A model generated the notes under the pieces. The model was not told the DNA's origin. It worked only from the letters and a program-made list of their open reading frames with translations, and ran no database searches. The position numbers and the translations under genes are program-made. From positions 97,935-161,934 of the forward strand of contig CAZJWC010000003.1 in NCBI GenBank assembly GCA_964550125.1: a stretch of 64,000 nucleotides of DNA, read 5' to 3'. The stretch is from CAZJWC01 sp964550125. GTDB taxonomy: Bacteria > Bacillota > Clostridia > Christensenellales > Borkfalkiaceae. This document shows positions 7,534 through 14,875 of the stretch, piece by piece (position 1 is the stretch's first letter; each line of letters starts with the position of its first letter).

Positions 7534-8817
7534 TTAGTCTTCAACTCTAATTACTGTATCAACTTTAGCAATATCAATTAGTTTGTTTATCTTTGAAACA
7601 GCGTTGCGAATTGCAAACTCCTTAGTCTTATGAGTTGTAATATACATAGGGATAAACTCATTTTCAGCCCCACTATGTTGAACGACATCAGTTACACTAA
7701 TGCCACATCTAGCAAAAATACTCATTAGCCTTGAAAGCACTCCTGCTTTGTCCATACAAGTTATACGCATATAATACTTACTCTCAAAGTTAGTTATAAA
7801 CTTAACATCTTTCTCGGGAGATGCGTTATTTTTGAAAGTTGAGTATTGTTTATCGTTATGAGTTGCACAAAAAATTACATCACTTACAATAGCACTTGCT
7901 GTAGGTAATGCACCTGCACCCTTTCCGTACAAAAGCACTTCGCCAACGCAGTCACCGTCAACTAAAATAGCATTAAAACTATTATCAGCAATGGCTAATT
8001 TATGCTCTTTTCTAATAAATGTGGGGTGAACTCTCGCCTCAATACCTTCTTCAGTGTTTTTTGCAATGGCTAAAAGTTTTAATTTTAATCCCAACTCTTT
8101 ACCATACTCAATATCTGCAGGGGTAATTTGAGAAATACCCTCTCTATAAATCTTATCAATAGGCACTTTTTTATGGAAGGCAAGTGAAGATAAGATTGAC
8201 AACTTATAATTTGCGTCAAATCCCTCAATATCTGCAGTAGGATCTTTTTCAGCATAACCAAGTTCTTGAGCTTGCTTTAATGCCTCTTGATAATTTAAGC
8301 CTTCTTCCTCCATTTTAGTTAAGATATAGTTCGTTGTGCCGTTTACTATACCCTTGATTGAGTTGATTTTGTTTGCTTGCAAACCGTCCAAAAGCGAACG
8401 AATAATAGGAACGCCTCCCATACAAGAAGCCTCAAAATACAAACCTACGTTTTTTCTCTTGGCTGCCCTTTCAAGTTCGTGCCAGTATTTACTTACAAGT
8501 TCCTTGTTTGAAGTTACAACACTTTTACCACTATTTAATGCAGTTAAAATAAATGTTTTAGCAGGCTCAATTCTACCAATACACTCAACGACTATATTGA
8601 TTTTAGGATTAGCACAAATATCATCAACGCTGGTATAAATTTTTTCTTCCTCTACACCCAAACTCAACGCTCTTTCTCTATTAAGTTCTAAAACACCTTC
8701 CACCGAAAAATCTATATTGTGAATTGATTTGTAATATTCTCTTTTTTCAGTAAGCATTTGGAAAGTTCCACCACCTACTACACCTAAACCGAATATTGCA
8801 ACGCCTATGTTTTTCAT
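7534..8817 (-). CDS. hom: Homoserine dehydrogenase
   Basis: This 427-residue enzyme reduces aspartate semialdehyde to homoserine, the branch point to threonine and methionine. The N-terminal NAD(P)-binding loop is FGLGVVGGGT, the catalytic-domain signature SIKGIVNGTTNYILTKMEEE lies near residues 160-180, and a C-terminal ACT domain (YYMRITCMDKAGVLSRLMSI) is the usual site for feedback control by threonine. Length fits the Gram-positive family. The start overlaps the stop of coaX by 4 bp (ATGA), so the two are translationally coupled. No other aspartate-family genes are nearby. Confidence 0.95.
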   Translation of the reverse strand: MKNIGVAIFGLGVVGGGTFQMLTEKREYYKSIHNIDFSVEGVLELNRERALSLGVEEEKIYTSVDDICANPKINIVVECIGRIEPAKTFILTALNSGKSVVTSNKELVSKYWHELERAAKRKNVGLYFEASCMGGVPIIRSLLDGLQANKINSIKGIVNGTTNYILTKMEEEGLNYQEALKQAQELGYAEKDPTADIEGFDANYKLSILSSLAFHKKVPIDKIYREGISQITPADIEYGKELGLKLKLLAIAKNTEEGIEARVHPTFIRKEHKLAIADNSFNAILVDGDCVGEVLLYGKGAGALPTASAIVSDVIFCATHNDKQYSTFKNNASPEKDVKFITNFESKYYMRITCMDKAGVLSRLMSIFARCGISVTDVVQHSGAENEFIPMYITTHKTKEFAIRNAVSKINKLIDIAKVDTVIRVED

Positions 8818-9596
8818 TTGCTTGCCTCCGCATTATTTAAATCATATAAATACTTTAAACCTTCCAAGGTTAAAGTTTTGTCAACTATATCAATACAAGA
8901 AATTTCCTTTGCGATAACATCAGAAAACCCACCTGTTGCGATAGTTTTCATATTATCAAGTTTCATTTCTTTTTTAATTCTTTTAACGATAAATTCAACT
9001 AATCCTGCAAAACCGAAAACAATACCTGCTTGCATATTAGTTATAGTATTTTTTGCAACTATACTCTTAGGAGGGGTAATTTCTACCCTGGGTAGTTTTG
9101 CCGTACTATTTACAAGTGAATCCATTGAGCCTTTTATACCAGGAGAAATAACACCACCGACAAACTCACCGTCCTCATTGATAATATTAAATGTAGTAGC
9201 CGTTCCAAAATCAATTACAATAAGACCTTTACCATACTTTTGGATTGCACCAACGTTATTAACTATTCTATCAGCACCAACCTCTCTAGCATTATCGACC
9301 TTGATGTTAAGTCCAGTTTTTGTTCCAACGCCAACAAAAATAGGTTTTACACCAATATAAACTGCACACATTTTTTCAATAGTATAATCAAGTGAAGGAA
9401 TAACTGAAGAAATAATAACTCCCTCAATTTGTGCTGTTGTTATACCCTTGATTGCAAGCATATTAACTAAAACTGAACCATACTCGTCAGATGTTCTTTT
9501 AAGTTGTGATTCAACACGAAAACTTGCTACAAGTTTTTCTTTTTCAAACAATCCGTATTTAATATTTGTATTTCCTACATCAATACATAAAACCAT
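8814..9596 (-). CDS. coaX: Type III pantothenate kinase
   Basis: The 260-residue protein belongs to the ASKHA fold and phosphorylates pantothenate in the first step of CoA synthesis. Landmarks are the phosphate-1 loop CIDVGNTNIKYGLF, the conserved GADR motif (VGADRIVNN) and the phosphate-2 loop DFGTATTFN. It sits 2 bp downstream of an ECF transporter S-component gene and overlaps hom by 4 bp. Type III kinases are not feedback-inhibited by CoA and usually need a monovalent cation. Adjacent vitamin transport suggests coordinated pantothenate salvage. Confidence 0.95.
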   Translation of the reverse strand: MVLCIDVGNTNIKYGLFEKEKLVASFRVESQLKRTSDEYGSVLVNMLAIKGITTAQIEGVIISSVIPSLDYTIEKMCAVYIGVKPIFVGVGTKTGLNIKVDNAREVGADRIVNNVGAIQKYGKGLIVIDFGTATTFNIINEDGEFVGGVISPGIKGSMDSLVNSTAKLPRVEITPPKSIVAKNTITNMQAGIVFGFAGLVEFIVKRIKKEMKLDNMKTIATGGFSDVIAKEISCIDIVDKTLTLEGLKYLYDLNNAEASK

Positions 9597-9598
9597 AT

Positions 9599-10282
9599 TT
9601 ATTCACCTTGAGTTTTGCAGTCTTCAAAAGCCTGATTTTTCTTATCTTCCAACTCTTGAGTATCATATTCTTCAAAAACTTGAATTTCTTCTGTTTTTTC
9701 TTCAACAACTTCAACTCTATTAAAGTTAAGTTTTGGCTTAACTACATTTAACAAAACAGGTACTAAAATCACAGCACCACAAAGTTCAATGGGGAAGTTG
9801 ATGGTTATTGTCATTTGCAATAAAACTGTAAACGAACCAAATAAATCCATACAGAATAATCCTAAACAAGCAATTACTAAAGTAGTGTTTATTATAATAC
9901 CACAACTTGCACCTATGCCGTATGCAAGATACTTTTTAACAAAAGTAGACTTTGCATTTTTTGTTAAATTACTAACAAGTCTATACACTCCATAAGCACC
10001 GATACCAACAAACAATCTAGGTAAAATTGCTATCCAAGGGAATATAAAGGCAGGATTGCCAACCATTAGTCCAACCAAATTAGATGCAACACCAAAAATA
10101 ACACCCGAAATAAGTCCTGTTTTCCAGTCGTCAAAGAAACATAGCATCATTATCATTGAAAGTGATAAAACTGCAGGTGGTGTAGATTTGTTTATTGTAA
10201 TAATTGTTTCAAGGTACATTACGACAAACAACAGTGCTGACCAAACGCCATAAAGTGCGATTCTTTTAGATTTTGATTTCAT
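9599..10282 (-). CDS. ECF transporter S component, possibly for pantothenate
   Basis: The 227-residue membrane protein has about six helices and the layout of ECF S components: a short basic N-terminus, ALYGVWSALLFVVMYLET in helix 1, then membrane segments to about residue 185, followed by a Glu-rich cytoplasmic tail of 40 residues (EEKTEEIQVFEEYD). S components pair with a shared EcfA/A'/T energising module that is not encoded here. Being first in an operon with coaX suggests pantothenate (PanT-like) as substrate; this is inferred from context. GGAGG lies 7 nt before the ATG. The acidic tail is not typical of the family. Confidence 0.75.
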   Translation of the reverse strand: MKSKSKRIALYGVWSALLFVVMYLETIITINKSTPPAVLSLSMIMMLCFFDDWKTGLISGVIFGVASNLVGLMVGNPAFIFPWIAILPRLFVGIGAYGVYRLVSNLTKNAKSTFVKKYLAYGIGASCGIIINTTLVIACLGLFCMDLFGSFTVLLQMTITINFPIELCGAVILVPVLLNVVKPKLNFNRVEVVEEKTEEIQVFEEYDTQELEDKKNQAFEDCKTQGE

Positions 10283-10398
10283 TTTAAAACCTCCATCAGA
10301 TTTCTAAATAGAATATCTGTAGACAAATAAATTTATGTATAAAGGGTCTGCTGATAAAACTTACAGCCCAACATATCACGACGTATATAACGCAAACA
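10283..10398 (-). promoter_or_regulatory. Structured leader of the ECF-coaX-hom-cupin operon
   Basis: About 110 nt lie between the promoter and the ATG. Read on the minus strand the leader contains a hairpin with arms GGGCTG and CAG..CCC (about 10334-10360) and a second one, CAGAT / ATCTG (10319-10315 with 10301-10297), directly before the GATGGAGG ribosome binding site. It could be a cis-regulatory RNA; no known riboswitch class was recognised. Confidence 0.35.
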
Positions 10399-10427
10399 AT
10401 TTTAACAAAAAAAATAGAATTATGCAA
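10399..10427 (-). promoter_or_regulatory. Putative sigma-A promoter of the ECF-coaX operon
   Basis: Minus strand TTGCAT (10427-10422), 17-bp spacer, TAAAAT (10404-10399). Confidence 0.6.
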
Positions 10428-10446
10428 GCATATTGATATTTGCGTA

Positions 10447-10475
10447 ACACTTTTTACAAAATTTACATATAAATA
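10447..10475 (+). promoter_or_regulatory. Weak late-sporulation-type promoter candidate
   Basis: AC (10447-10448), 17 bp, CATATAAATA (10466-10475). Same layout as upstream of spoVFA and the 55-residue Cys-rich gene; weak on its own. Confidence 0.25.
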
Positions 10476-10540
10476 CACTATAAAACAAGTTGCGATGCAG
10501 TAATAGTACATAGCAACGCAATAAACAACGGAGGATTACT

Positions 10541-10747
10541 ATGAGTTGCTTTTCTTGTAACAACAACCTTTATTTGTGGTTGCTTTTAATATTCCTACTA
10601 ATCAGTTTCTGTAACGGAAATGATAATTGCTTAGGAGGTTGTAGTTTGCCATTAATTTTGGCTCTCGTTTACTGTCTACTTAAGAACGGAAGTTTTTGTA
10701 ATATTTTAAATAGTTGTGGCTGTGGTTGTAACAACAATAACCGATAA
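10541..10747 (+). CDS. Small Cys- and Asn-rich membrane protein, unknown function
   Basis: The 68-residue product begins MSCFSCNNNLYLW and ends with a CGCGCNNNNR tail; in between are two hydrophobic stretches (about residues 10-23 and 35-50). Ten cysteines are placed mainly at the ends and between the hydrophobic segments. GGAGG lies 6 nt before the ATG and a strong terminator follows, so this is a complete single-gene transcript. I do not recognise a family. Short Cys-rich proteins of clostridia are sometimes spore-coat components, and the upstream AC-N17-CATA element is compatible with that, but this is inference. Confidence 0.7.
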   Translation: MSCFSCNNNLYLWLLLIFLLISFCNGNDNCLGGCSLPLILALVYCLLKNGSFCNILNSCGCGCNNNNR

Positions 10748-10760
10748 ACTATTAAACAAT

Positions 10761-10792
10761 AAAAGGTGCTTCTAAAGAGCACCTTTTTCTTT
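10761..10792 (+). terminator. Terminator after the small Cys-rich membrane protein gene
   Basis: AAAAGGTGCT (10761-10770) / AGCACCTTTT (10778-10787) followed by T residues. Confidence 0.8.
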
Positions 10793-11168
10793 TAAAAAAA
10801 AATGTAATGGCAGTAAGCAAAACTTACTGCCAAAAACAATATATGATAAGGGGGAAAATGATGAGCATTTTTAAATCATAAAACTCTCGTTTCTTGATTA
10901 CGCATATATAATAACAATTAATTGTTAAAAACATAAGTTTGTTTTATGAAAAAATAAGTTAAGTATTTGAATAATTGAACAGATTTTATGAAAAAAAATA
11001 GAAAAACTCTTTAACATATCACACATAAAATAAAAAATTTTTAGGTATTTTTGAAAAAAACATTGATTTTAGGTCAATAATTATGTATAATGTAATGCGT
11101 TCCATTTTTTTGTTTTAGGTAAATAATAAACTTATGTTTATTGATATAGATTTTTTGGATGGTTTAGT
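10793..11168. other. Gene-poor intergenic stretch with a hairpin
   Basis: No convincing gene in 376 bp. It holds a perfect hairpin GGCAGTAAG (10809-10817) / CTTACTGCC (10823-10831) which, read on the minus strand, is followed after six bases by nine Ts. A 7-codon frame ATG-ATG-AGC-ATT-TTT-AAA-TCA-TAA (10859-10882) is preceded by AAGGGGG; it could be a leader peptide or chance. The rest is very AT-rich and presumably carries the promoter of the DUF4364 gene. Confidence 0.4.
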
Positions 11169-11693
11169 ATGATAATTAAAGGAGACACGTCAATCAATAA
11201 GTTGATAATGCTTTTTGTTTTTGACAAAATGGAAAGTGCGCTTTCCGAAAAGACTGTTGTTGATATGTGTTCAACATCAAACAGTTGGATGAACTATATG
11301 GATTGCGTTATGACAATGAATAAATTGATTGAAGACGGATTTTTATGTTCAGTTGAGAGTGGTGAAGACCCTCTTTATACAATTACTACAGATGGACGAG
11401 CTAGCCTTGCTAACTTCTATATAAACATACCTAAAAGCATTAGAGAGGAAATCTCATGCTTTATAAAAAATAATAGTGCAAAGTTTAGAAATAGGCAAGA
11501 GTGTAAAAGTGATTATTATCAAAATAAAGACGGCTCGTATACCGTATATTTGCGAATTATCTCTACGGTACAACCTATGCTTGAACTGAAGTTTGTAGTG
11601 CCTGACAGAAAGACAGCACAAAATATTTATAAGCGTTGGGAGGACAAGGCTGGAGATGTATTTGCTGTAATATACGAAAATCTAGTTGATTAA
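11169..11693 (+). CDS. DUF4364 family winged-helix protein
   Basis: The 174-residue protein matches the DUF4364 pattern found across clostridia: an N-terminal segment (INKLIMLFVFDKMESALSEK), a winged-helix-like region to about residue 80 (MDCVMTMNKLIEDGFL, PLYTITTDGRASLANFY) and a C-terminal beta-rich half ending with KRWEDKAGDVFAVIYENL. The fold suggests a DNA-binding regulator, but no member that I know has a defined target. AAGGAGA is close to the start region and the TSCPD gene follows 25 bp later on the same strand. Confidence 0.75.
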   Translation: MIIKGDTSINKLIMLFVFDKMESALSEKTVVDMCSTSNSWMNYMDCVMTMNKLIEDGFLCSVESGEDPLYTITTDGRASLANFYINIPKSIREEISCFIKNNSAKFRNRQECKSDYYQNKDGSYTVYLRIISTVQPMLELKFVVPDRKTAQNIYKRWEDKAGDVFAVIYENLVD

Positions 11694-11718
11694 AAAATAA
11701 TATAAATGAGGTAGAAAA

Positions 11719-11973
11719 ATGTTTACTTATTTTACAAAAGGTACTTGTTCAAGGCAAATTTTGTTTGAAGTTGATGAAAATGGCAATCTTCATAACGTCA
11801 AATTTATCGGTGGATGCAGTGGAAACTTGCAAGGCGTTGCAAAATTAGTAGAAGGGAAAAACATTGATGAGGTGGCTAATGATTTACGAGGCATAAAATG
11901 TAGGAACGGAACTTCCTGCCCTGACCAACTTGCAGAGGCTATTCAAGAGTACAAGAAAAAGAATAATCTTTAA
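11719..11973 (+). CDS. TSCPD domain protein (TIGR03905 family)
   Basis: An 84-residue protein consisting only of the TSCPD domain, named for its conserved motif, visible here as GTSCPDQLAEAI near the C-terminus; other conserved points are TKGTCSRQILFEV and FIGGCSGNLQGVAKLVEG. The same domain occurs at the C-terminus of some vitamin B12-dependent ribonucleotide reductases, where its cysteines bind zinc. The stand-alone form is common in clostridia and has no established function. It probably shares a transcript with the DUF4364 gene and is followed by a terminator. Confidence 0.85.
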   Translation: MFTYFTKGTCSRQILFEVDENGNLHNVKFIGGCSGNLQGVAKLVEGKNIDEVANDLRGIKCRNGTSCPDQLAEAIQEYKKKNNL

Positions 11974-11977
11974 AAAC

Positions 11978-12008
11978 AAAAACGGACTTTTTTAGTCCGT
12001 TTTTTTTA
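11978..12008. terminator. Bidirectional terminator
   Basis: AAACGGACT / AGTCCGTTT stem (about 11980-11988 and 11994-12002) with A and T runs on either side, between convergent genes. Confidence 0.75.
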
Positions 12009-12015
12009 CTAGAAA

Positions 12016-12705
12016 TTAGTCTTTCTTTTCAATTTTAGATGTGTCTTTATTTTCTTCCTTCTTTTCCTCTTTAACTTCTACCTTAGCCTTTTTTTCATTA
12101 ACCTTGGCAGTATCAGTTTTATTCTTCTTTCTTTTAAACTTATACCAGAAAGATGCTTCGGGGTGTGCTTGATAATAAGCAATTTTATCTTTGTTAAGTT
12201 GTTCTTTTGCAACGATGCGTGCCTTACGAACTCGTTTTGCATAACGAGTGCCGATACTGTCTATAATGTATGCACGAATAGTTTTTAAAGTAAACTTTTT
12301 ACCATCCTTTAATACAATTCTATCAATTTCATCAGCACTTAAAGTCAACTCAATGTTATTTCTTTGCTCAATAATGATTTTATCTGTAGGAAGTAAATTA
12401 TTCTTTTTTCTGTAAAATTCAGTAAAATTGAAGTTTTCATTTCCGTTAGCAATACCGATAGTTTCAATAGTTGAATCCGAAAAAGAAAGGTTGCAAACTT
12501 TAATTCTAACCCATCTATTACCTTGTGCGTCATTTTCAATGATATTTGTAAATTTAGGTTTTTGTGCTACCACTGCCCTTTTAATACTTGAAGTCATAAT
12601 ACAAACAATAATAGTTATTGCCACTGCAACTACTACACCTATAAAAGCAAGTAGAGCAATCAAGCCAACATTATCATTTAAAGAGTTTACTAGTAAATTT
12701 ACCAT
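12016..12705 (-). CDS. Membrane protein of unknown function with a Lys/Glu-rich tail
   Basis: I use the ATG at 12705 (229 residues): GGGAGG lies 12 nt upstream, whereas the next upstream ATG (12744) coincides with the predicted transcript start and has no binding site. One TM helix (about residues 12-36, GLIALLAFIGVVVAVAITII) is followed by a cytoplasmic-looking domain of about 130 residues and a highly charged C-terminus (KVEVKEEKKEENKD). No family is recognised. The gene is monocistronic with its own consensus promoter. Confidence 0.6.
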   Translation of the reverse strand: MVNLLVNSLNDNVGLIALLAFIGVVVAVAITIIVCIMTSSIKRAVVAQKPKFTNIIENDAQGNRWVRIKVCNLSFSDSTIETIGIANGNENFNFTEFYRKKNNLLPTDKIIIEQRNNIELTLSADEIDRIVLKDGKKFTLKTIRAYIIDSIGTRYAKRVRKARIVAKEQLNKDKIAYYQAHPEASFWYKFKRKKNKTDTAKVNEKKAKVEVKEEKKEENKDTSKIEKKD

Positions 12706-12750
12706 AGTTTTTATAAACCTCCCATAAAGTGTTTCCACTTCCATTTTTAT

Positions 12751-12778
12751 ATTATACACAATTTAAATTATATGTCAA
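12751..12778 (-). promoter_or_regulatory. Consensus-like sigma-A promoter of the unknown membrane protein gene
   Basis: Minus strand TTGACA (12778-12773), 16-bp spacer, TATAAT (12756-12751). Confidence 0.7.
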
Positions 12779-12796
12779 ACACTGGAAAAATTATTT

Positions 12797-13300
12797 TCAA
12801 AAGTTTTCTAGTTCAAGTTCAATACATTTCCAACTTTCTCCATAAAAATTGTAAACCTCCTCACCAACTTCTTTAAACCCAACCGATTTATAACAATTTA
12901 CGGCAGATGGATTATTTGCAAAAACGCCGATTGTTACTTTTTTTACTCTCAAAATTTGAAAAGCGTATTTGAGTGCTAGACTTAACATTTCTTTGCCATA
13001 ACCTTTTCCACGCTTTGAATTATCTACAATTATAAACCCAAAACGCAACACCTCTTTCCCCTCAACAAAACGCATTATCATTGAACCTACAATTCCATCT
13101 TCATCGAAAGCAGTGAAAGGGAAAAAGTTATCCTCCTCACAACCACCGTTCTTTTCAAGATAGTATCTATTTATATCCTCTGCAGAAATAGGAAAATCAC
13201 CAAACTTTCCAACACTCCATTTTATATAAGATTGTTCATCAAAAATCCAAGAGATAATGCTCTTTGCATCACACCCTTTGTATTGTCTTAACCTTAACAT
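12797..13300 (-). CDS. GNAT family N-acetyltransferase
   Basis: The 167-residue protein is a Gcn5-related acetyltransferase. The acetyl-CoA pyrophosphate-binding loop is RGKGYGKEML in motif A, preceded by the beta-4 strand LRFGFIIVD, and the C-terminal IGVFANNPSAVNCYKSVGF carries the usual Asn and Tyr. The N-terminal half (YKGCDAKSIISWIFDEQSY) resembles the RimJ/YjdJ-like subgroup that acts on proteins or small molecules. Substrate unknown. GAGTT is near the start and the gene stands alone with its own candidate promoter. Confidence 0.85.
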   Translation of the reverse strand: MLRLRQYKGCDAKSIISWIFDEQSYIKWSVGKFGDFPISAEDINRYYLEKNGGCEEDNFFPFTAFDEDGIVGSMIMRFVEGKEVLRFGFIIVDNSKRGKGYGKEMLSLALKYAFQILRVKKVTIGVFANNPSAVNCYKSVGFKEVGEEVYNFYGESWKCIELELENF

Positions 13301-13320
13301 TTTAAACTCCTTTATTTATA

Positions 13321-13349
13321 AATATATCACTTTAATATTAATAAATCAA
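13321..13349 (-). promoter_or_regulatory. Putative promoter of the GNAT gene
   Basis: Minus strand TTGATT (13349-13344), 17-bp spacer, TATATT (13326-13321). Confidence 0.45.
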
Positions 13350-13356
13350 TAACAAA

Positions 13357-13384
13357 AGAGAGGTTGACTTTTCAACCTCTCAAA
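13357..13384 (-). terminator. Terminator after serS
   Basis: GAGAGGTTGA / TCAACCTCTC inverted repeat (13358-13381) just downstream of the serS stop, followed on the minus strand by TTTTG. Confidence 0.7.
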
Positions 13385-13391
13385 AAAATAA

Positions 13392-14675
13392 TTAAATTTT
13401 ATCAATTTTTTCCTTGCCACCCATATAACCACGAAGTACAGGTGGAATATAAACGCTTCCATCCTCTTGTAAGTGATTTTCAATGAAAGCGATAAGCATC
13501 CTAGGAGGAGCAACTACCGTATTATTCAAAGTATGGCAATATGCCTTGTCCTTACCCGACTTGTATTTAATACCTAATCTTCTTGCCTGTGCATCAGTCA
13601 AGTTTGAACAACTACCAACTTCAAAGAATTTCTTTTGTCTAGGCGACCACGCCTCTACATCAACACTTTCATACTTCAAATCAGCAAGATCTCCTGAACA
13701 GCATTTTAAAGTTCTTACGGGAATTTCCATTGAAGTAAACAATTCAACCGTATATTTCCACATTTTTTCATACCATTGTTCACTTTCTTCAGGCTTACAG
13801 ATAACAATCATCTCTTGTTTTTCAAATTGGTGGATACGATAGATACCTCTTTCCTCGATACCGTGTGCTCCCTTTTCTTTTCTAAAACAGGGAGAATAAC
13901 TTGTTAAGGTTAAAGGTAGTTGACTCTCATCAATGATTTGGTTCATAAACCTACCTATCATTGAGTGTTCACTTGTACCTATTAAGTACAAATCCTCGCC
14001 TTCAATTTTATACATCATACCTTCCATTTCTTCAAAAGACATAACGCCAGTAACAACTTCGCTTCTAATCATATAAGGGGGAATACAATAAGTAAATCCC
14101 TTGTCAATCATAAAATCTCTTGCATAAGTCAAAACGGCAGAGTGAAGTCTTGCTATATCGCCTGTCAAGTAGTAAAAACCTTGACCAGTAGTTCTTCTAG
14201 CACTATCAATATCAATTCCACCAAGGCTCTCTAAAATATCTAGGTGATAGGGAACTTCAAAATTCTTTTCCTTTGCCTCTAAATATCTTTCACCCTCAAC
14301 GTTTTCGCTATCGTCCTTACCGATAGGTACATTTTTAGAGATAATGTTAGGGATTGCCATCATCTTTTGTTTAAGTTGAGTAGCAATTTCTTCTGCTTCT
14401 TTATCAATTTCTAAAATTCTTTCATTATTTTTCGAAACCTGCTCTTTAATTTTATTTGCTTCATCAATCTTCTTCTCTTTCATAAGTTTGCCAATTTCAG
14501 CAGAAAGAGTATTTCTCAACGAACGCAATCCGTCCCCTTCAGTTTGCAATAGTCTTTTTTTGTTATCAAGTTCGATAACCTCATCAACTAGTGGTAACTT
14601 TTTTTCTTGAAATTTCTTTTTAATGTTTTCCTTTACCAAGTCAGGATTAGTTCTAATTAAATTGATATCAATCAT
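13392..14675 (-). CDS. serS: Seryl-tRNA synthetase
   Basis: This 427-residue class II synthetase charges tRNA-Ser. The N-terminal half is the long antiparallel coiled-coil arm (about residues 30-100, rich in Lys/Glu) that grips the tRNA variable arm; the catalytic domain shows motif 2 around FRKEKGAHGIEERGIYRIHQ and motif 3 around NNTVVAPPRMLIAFIENHLQ. I chose the ATG at 14675 because GGAG lies 6 nt before it; an ATG at 14687 overlaps that binding site. No T-box leader was found in the short upstream region. Confidence 0.96.
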   Translation of the reverse strand: MIDINLIRTNPDLVKENIKKKFQEKKLPLVDEVIELDNKKRLLQTEGDGLRSLRNTLSAEIGKLMKEKKIDEANKIKEQVSKNNERILEIDKEAEEIATQLKQKMMAIPNIISKNVPIGKDDSENVEGERYLEAKEKNFEVPYHLDILESLGGIDIDSARRTTGQGFYYLTGDIARLHSAVLTYARDFMIDKGFTYCIPPYMIRSEVVTGVMSFEEMEGMMYKIEGEDLYLIGTSEHSMIGRFMNQIIDESQLPLTLTSYSPCFRKEKGAHGIEERGIYRIHQFEKQEMIVICKPEESEQWYEKMWKYTVELFTSMEIPVRTLKCCSGDLADLKYESVDVEAWSPRQKKFFEVGSCSNLTDAQARRLGIKYKSGKDKAYCHTLNNTVVAPPRMLIAFIENHLQEDGSVYIPPVLRGYMGGKEKIDKI

Positions 14676-14720
14676 ACTTATCTCCATAGATTAAATTATA
14701 ATCACTTATTTTCATTTGAT

Positions 14721-14749
14721 ATTATAGCACTAGTATATCTATTTTGCAA
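14721..14749 (-). promoter_or_regulatory. Putative sigma-A promoter of serS
   Basis: Minus strand TTGCAA (14749-14744), 17-bp spacer, TATAAT (14726-14721). Confidence 0.6.
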
Positions 14750-14791
14750 ATAAAATGATTTGCAAATAGTTTAAAAAATTACTTTAAAACA

Positions 14792-14820
14792 TTGAAAATA
14801 AAAATATATTGTGCTATAAT
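14792..14820 (+). promoter_or_regulatory. Sigma-A promoter of the P-type ATPase gene
   Basis: TTGAAA (14792-14797), 17-bp spacer, TATAAT (14815-14820). The leader then contains an inverted repeat CATTTGT (14838-14844) / ACAAATG (14852-14858) just before the CGGAG ribosome binding site. Confidence 0.7.
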
Positions 14821-14875
14821 CAAATTACTTTTTAAAACATTTGTTCATTTTACAAATGAATAGTACGGAGAATAT

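Noticed and set aside
10296..10511. 71-codon frame on the minus strand in the leader of the ECF-coaX operon
   Set aside because: It covers the promoter and leader, has no ribosome binding site and reads as an erratic, cysteine- and valine-rich sequence without family resemblance.
14743..14770. Repeated TTTGCAAAT near the serS/ATPase divergent promoters
   Set aside because: Two copies of a short self-complementary AT-rich word; one is the -35 region. Too little to call an operator.
14676..14875. T-box leader for serS, and the same for argS (20184-20334)
   Set aside because: The upstream regions are short, carry plain promoters, and lack a specifier loop, UGGN motif and conditional terminator.
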